This document shows, piece after piece, positions 13,824 to 15,797 of a stretch of DNA of 15,797 nucleotides. This DNA is from SIG480 sp045533555 (GTDB lineage Bacteria > Bacillota > Clostridia > Oscillospirales > JAAYXM01). The stretch lies in the NCBI GenBank assembly GCA_045533555.1, contig JAZSHZ010000184.1:1-15797 (forward strand), in the 5' to 3' direction. Below the pieces are notes generated by a model. That model saw only the letters and a list, made by a program, of their open reading frames with translations, had not been told where the DNA came from and did no database searches. The translations under genes were made by a program, and so were the position numbers. Position 1 is the first letter of the stretch; the number at the start of each line of letters is the position of its first letter.

Positions 13824-13857
13824 AATGCAGATTGCAAAATGCAAATTGCAGAATTGA
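13824..13857. repeat. TGCA-rich repeat
   Basis: AATGCA-type words recur four times and the run ends TTGCAGAATT, resembling the element at 7043-7067. It lies between the jag terminator and the hairpin at 13861-13879, in the 369-bp gene-free spacer. Confidence 0.55.
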
Positions 13858-13860
13858 GGT

Positions 13861-13879
13861 GTTTTCGCTTTGCGAAAAC
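13861..13879. repeat. Perfect hairpin GTTTTCGC-TTT-GCGAAAAC
   Basis: The 8-bp stem is perfect with a 3-nt loop and no U-run, so it is not a standard terminator. It is one of several stacked hairpin elements in the spacer after jag. Confidence 0.65.
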
Positions 13880-13905
13880 GATTGGCAATTATCGCCCACC
13901 TCCTC

Positions 13906-13934
13906 CGTAGGGGTCGGCGTCCCCGACGACCCGC
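13906..13934 (+). repeat. Dispersed GTAGGGG...CCCGC hairpin element, copy 3
   Basis: This is identical over 29 bp to the reverse complement of 1443-1471. On the plus strand it starts CGTAGGGG and ends GACCCGC. The flanks differ from those of copy 1, which supports a discrete mobile or copied unit rather than one large duplication. Confidence 0.85.
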
Positions 13935-14055
13935 GTCTCCCCCAAAAAACACGAAATAAAAATTTCAAAGTTTTTTTCGGAGTAAATTGAGGCGCGCGTA
14001 GGGTTTGATGCCAAAAAAGTTGGCAAAAACTTGGCAACCCGGAAATTAATTTTGG

Positions 14056-14064
14056 TGATATAAT
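14056..14064 (+). promoter_or_regulatory. Possible extended -10 promoter for the FLEGF-repeat gene
   Basis: TGATATAAT matches an extended -10 element (TGnTATAAT). The nearest -35-like TTGGCA (14031-14036) is 22 bp away, too far for normal spacing. A start near 14071 would give a leader of about 90 nt that keeps the whole Shine-Dalgarno sequence. Confidence 0.5.
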
Positions 14065-14111
14065 ATGAATCACAGATATAGGGGGAGTATCTGTCGTTTA
14101 ATTTCAAGGTC

Positions 14112-14140
14112 TTGAAAAAAACGAAAAAGCATTCTATAAT
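14112..14140 (+). promoter_or_regulatory. Promoter-like TTGAAA-17-TATAAT before the FLEGF-repeat gene
   Basis: TTGAAA (14112-14117) and TATAAT (14135-14140) are separated by exactly 17 bp. A start near 14147 would fall inside the strong Shine-Dalgarno sequence AAGGAGGTGA (14141-14150), so either this is a chance match or the message has a nearly absent leader. Confidence 0.45.
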
Positions 14141-14159
14141 AAGGAGGTGAAAAGAGAAA

Positions 14160-14438
14160 ATGAGAAATAACGAATACAATTTATTTGTGTCTGAGAAAAA
14201 GAAGCCGTCATTCGCAGAATGGACAATGCAAAACGGTGTAAGTTTAAACCAAACAACCCAAAAGCCTCTCACCTTGGGAGAGGTGGCGCCGAAGGCGACG
14301 GAGAGGGCAACATCGTCCGCACCCACAACAACCCAAACCCGTGACCCATTCCTCGAAGGATTCTATTCGACGGAAGACAAACCCATATGGTTCACCCGTC
14401 AAAATCGTTGGCAACAACGTGACGGGAAAAGACTATGA
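14160..14438 (+). CDS. FLEGF-repeat protein, N-terminal part (frameshifted)
   Basis: I do not recognise this family. The start ATG at 14160 follows AAGGAGGTGA (14141-14150), 9 nt away, an excellent site. The N-terminus MRNNEYNLFVSEKKKPSFAEW is hydrophilic with no signal peptide. It continues through a segment translated from a dispersed-type repeat (14264-14308) to the first DPFLEGF motif (14343-14363). After about codon 74 (AAA CCC at 14379-14384) the reading becomes unlike the rest and ends at 14438, while frame +1 continues with NPYG and two more FLEGF motifs. The natural gene therefore probably ran 14160-15132 and is disrupted by one extra base, or is frameshifted on purpose, or the base is a sequencing error. 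Confidence 0.65.
   Translation: MRNNEYNLFVSEKKKPSFAEWTMQNGVSLNQTTQKPLTLGEVAPKATERATSSAPTTTQTRDPFLEGFYSTEDKPIWFTRQNRWQQRDGKRL
14264..14308 (+). repeat. CCTCTC...GAGAGGTGGC repeat-like element inside a coding region
   Basis: CCTCTC (14265-14270) pairs with GAGAGG (14278-14283), followed by TGGCGCC-GAA-GGCG (a CGCC/GGCG stem at 14287-14297) and ACGGAGAGGGC. This two-hairpin layout resembles a dispersed element I associate with gut Clostridia intergenic regions. Here it is read through in frame, giving LTLGEVAPKATERA, so it seems to have inserted into the gene without stopping it. Only one copy is visible in this window. Confidence 0.6.
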
Positions 14439-15132
14439 TGCTTTCTTGGAGGGGTTTAACGACCCATATGGAGAAAAAAGAGAACAGGCACAGTTGCGAG
14501 AAGCGCAAGCGCAAAGGGAAAGAAACACAAGCATTCCCACAAGCGTGAATAATCGAACGTTGGCTTCTCGGAAAACAACCGATCCATTTCTTGAAGGGTT
14601 TAATAAGGATTCAACGCGACAAAATGAGGCTGATAAAATCAAAGAAAACCGGGAGCGTAAAGAAGATTTGTTGCAACGAATTTATGTAAGCCAAGTAATG
14701 GCGACCACTCCATTTCCGACTAATGTTTTAAGAGCAGGAATCGGCAGAGCTTTGGAGGAACACGTCAAGGAGAAGCATTATGAAAGAAATAAGCATAATG
14801 TCAATTTGCCACAAAATCAAGCTGAGGCAATTGAATGGGGATGGGAACCGGAAGTTGCCGATTGTCACCAAAACACATCATCAAAAGATAAACCGCATAT
14901 CAAATATGTTTCTCCGGACGGTAAGCACCGTGAAAACATATTTAATTATGATGGGGATGAAGTTATTACAGCAGTTGAAGATGAACCTACATACAATTAT
15001 GCAAGTCCTGATTGGCCACTTGAACACGGTGTTTTGGATATATTGCCGTGGATAAGATATGGAAATGAACCCGAAGATCCGACAACATGGTATAAAAGAA
15101 CAGGAGGAGCTCTTAAACATGCACTCAAGTAG
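14341..15132 (+). pseudogene. FLEGF-repeat protein, C-terminal part with toxin-like domain
   Basis: This frame continues the gene begun at 14160. From about 14380 it reads NPYGSPVKIVGNN, then DAFLEGFNDPYGEKRE (motif at 14437-14457), a hydrophilic stretch, DPFLEGF again (14581-14601), and a Lys/Glu-rich region. The last roughly 110 residues are a compact-looking domain with LPQNQAEAIEWGWEP, a lone Cys-His-Gln, KYVSPDGKHRENIF, TYNYASP, and LDILPWIRYGNEPEDPTTW. The frame's own GTG at 14341 has no ribosome-binding site, so independent translation is unlikely. The layout (repetitive N-terminus, distinct C-terminal domain, overlapping ankyrin gene) resembles polymorphic toxins. The LPxNxAEA...GW start is faintly like secreted RNases of the barnase type, but I cannot assign a family. 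Confidence 0.6.
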
Positions 15133-15797
15133 AATATTTAAGATTATCTTGATTTCAATCGTGATTTTTCTTGTGCTAAATATGATATATGTCGTCTATG
15201 GGAAAATCCAATGCAACAGAATGATTGATGCGATAGAAAACAATGACATAACAGAACTTGAATCCATACTGGAATTTGCAAATCCGAATTGCGTGACTGA
15301 TACTGTCATAAGAGCAATGCTCGGGCAAAAAGCGCGACATACTCCATTGGGAGAGGCGTGCAATACAGGCAACTTTGAAATGGTTAAACTTCTGATAGAA
15401 AAAGGTGCAGATGTCAATTATGTGCCGCGATATACACTCAATACGCCTTTAAGTTTTGCAGTGCGAAGCAGAAGTGTTGATAATTTTAAAATAGTTAAAT
15501 TTCTGATAGAAAATGGTGCAGATGTCAATTTTTGCAGAGGAAACCAGCCTCTGCCTATAATTGCGGCAGGTCCTGTCAGTAAGGCAAGTTGGCCAAATGC
15601 AATGGAGATTCTGGAGTTTTTGCTGGAATCAGGTGCGGATTACAAAAAAGAGGTGGCACTAAGCGCCGCTTGCTCTTCTAAGGATGAGGAAATGATCAGA
15701 TACCTTGTCGAGAAACGGGGATATGATGCATCTGATCCAAATTGTATTGTCTCATATTGTTATGGATTTGGCGAATATTCTTATGAGACGTTTGAAT
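15119..15797 (+). CDS. Membrane-anchored ankyrin-repeat protein, 3' end outside window
   Basis: The ATG at 15119 follows AGGAGG (15102-15107, 11 nt away) and overlaps the end of the preceding frame by 14 bp, which implies coupled translation. Of the 226 codons visible, residues about 7-27 form one hydrophobic segment (IILISIVIFLVLNMIYVV), a likely signal anchor. After it come ankyrin repeats: HTPLGEACNTGNFEMVKLLI with EKGADVN, NTPLSFAV with FKIVKFLIENGADVN, a longer one ending ILEFLLESGADYK, and VALSAACSSKDEEMIRYLVE. Ankyrin proteins mediate protein-protein binding and are known as immunity proteins beside polymorphic toxins, so an immunity role is possible. The C-terminus lies beyond the window. 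Confidence 0.85.
   Translation, partial: MHSSRIFKIILISIVIFLVLNMIYVVYGKIQCNRMIDAIENNDITELESILEFANPNCVTDTVIRAMLGQKARHTPLGEACNTGNFEMVKLLIEKGADVNYVPRYTLNTPLSFAVRSRSVDNFKIVKFLIENGADVNFCRGNQPLPIIAAGPVSKASWPNAMEILEFLLESGADYKKEVALSAACSSKDEEMIRYLVEKRGYDASDPNCIVSYCYGFGEYSYETFE

Noticed and set aside
1..15797. tRNA or rRNA genes
   Set aside because: No recognisable cloverleaf with a conserved T-loop or rRNA segment was seen by eye; the branched structure at 11463-11515 is too short and lacks tRNA landmarks.

Overview
The window is the chromosomal replication-origin region of a Bacillota bacterium, most likely a gut- or rumen-type member of the class Clostridia. The gene order dnaA-dnaN-recF-remB-gyrB-gyrA on one strand, with rpmH-rnpA-yidD-yidC-jag diverging on the other, is the classic low-GC Gram-positive origin layout. 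RemB, the short gyrase B subunit and the YidC form without a lipobox fit Clostridia. Several short hairpin repeats of the kind scattered through gut Clostridia genomes lie between the genes. The genus cannot be read from the sequence, and base composition is moderate rather than very AT-rich.

Left arm (1-10884, all genes on the minus strand): dnaA (9577-10884), oriC (9323-9576), dnaN, recF, remB, gyrB, gyrA, rnhA, a NifS-type cysteine desulfurase, and the first codons of a next gene, possibly nifU, at the edge. dnaN and recF are only 4 bp apart, and the small rlbA/yaaA gene often found between them is absent. gyrA and rnhA overlap by one base. oriC holds DnaA boxes, a GC-rich block, DnaA-trio-like triplets and an AT-rich unwinding stretch arranged as in Bacillus subtilis, plus a possible terminator downstream of dnaA.

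Right arm (11098-13823, plus strand): a strong sigma-A-type promoter drives rpmH. A terminator-like hairpin and a structured leader precede rnpA, which overlaps yidD by ATGA; yidC and jag follow, ending in a clear intrinsic terminator. The mnmE-mnmG-rsmG genes that often follow jag are not here.

Beyond 13824 the window changes character. A 369-bp spacer packed with dispersed repeats leads to an accessory pair: a hydrophilic protein with repeated FLEGF motifs and an unassigned C-terminal domain, broken by a one-base frameshift, then an overlapping gene for a membrane-anchored ankyrin-repeat protein that runs off the window. A toxin-immunity relationship is a reasonable inference, not a demonstrated one.

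The most unusual non-coding content is hairpin DNA: a GTGAAGTT/AACTTCAC hairpin array after the cysteine desulfurase gene, four palindromes with alternating GCAGAGT words between gyrB and gyrA, three copies of a GTAGGGG...CCCG hairpin element (one supplying the rnhA stop codon), and another repeat-like sequence translated inside the accessory gene.
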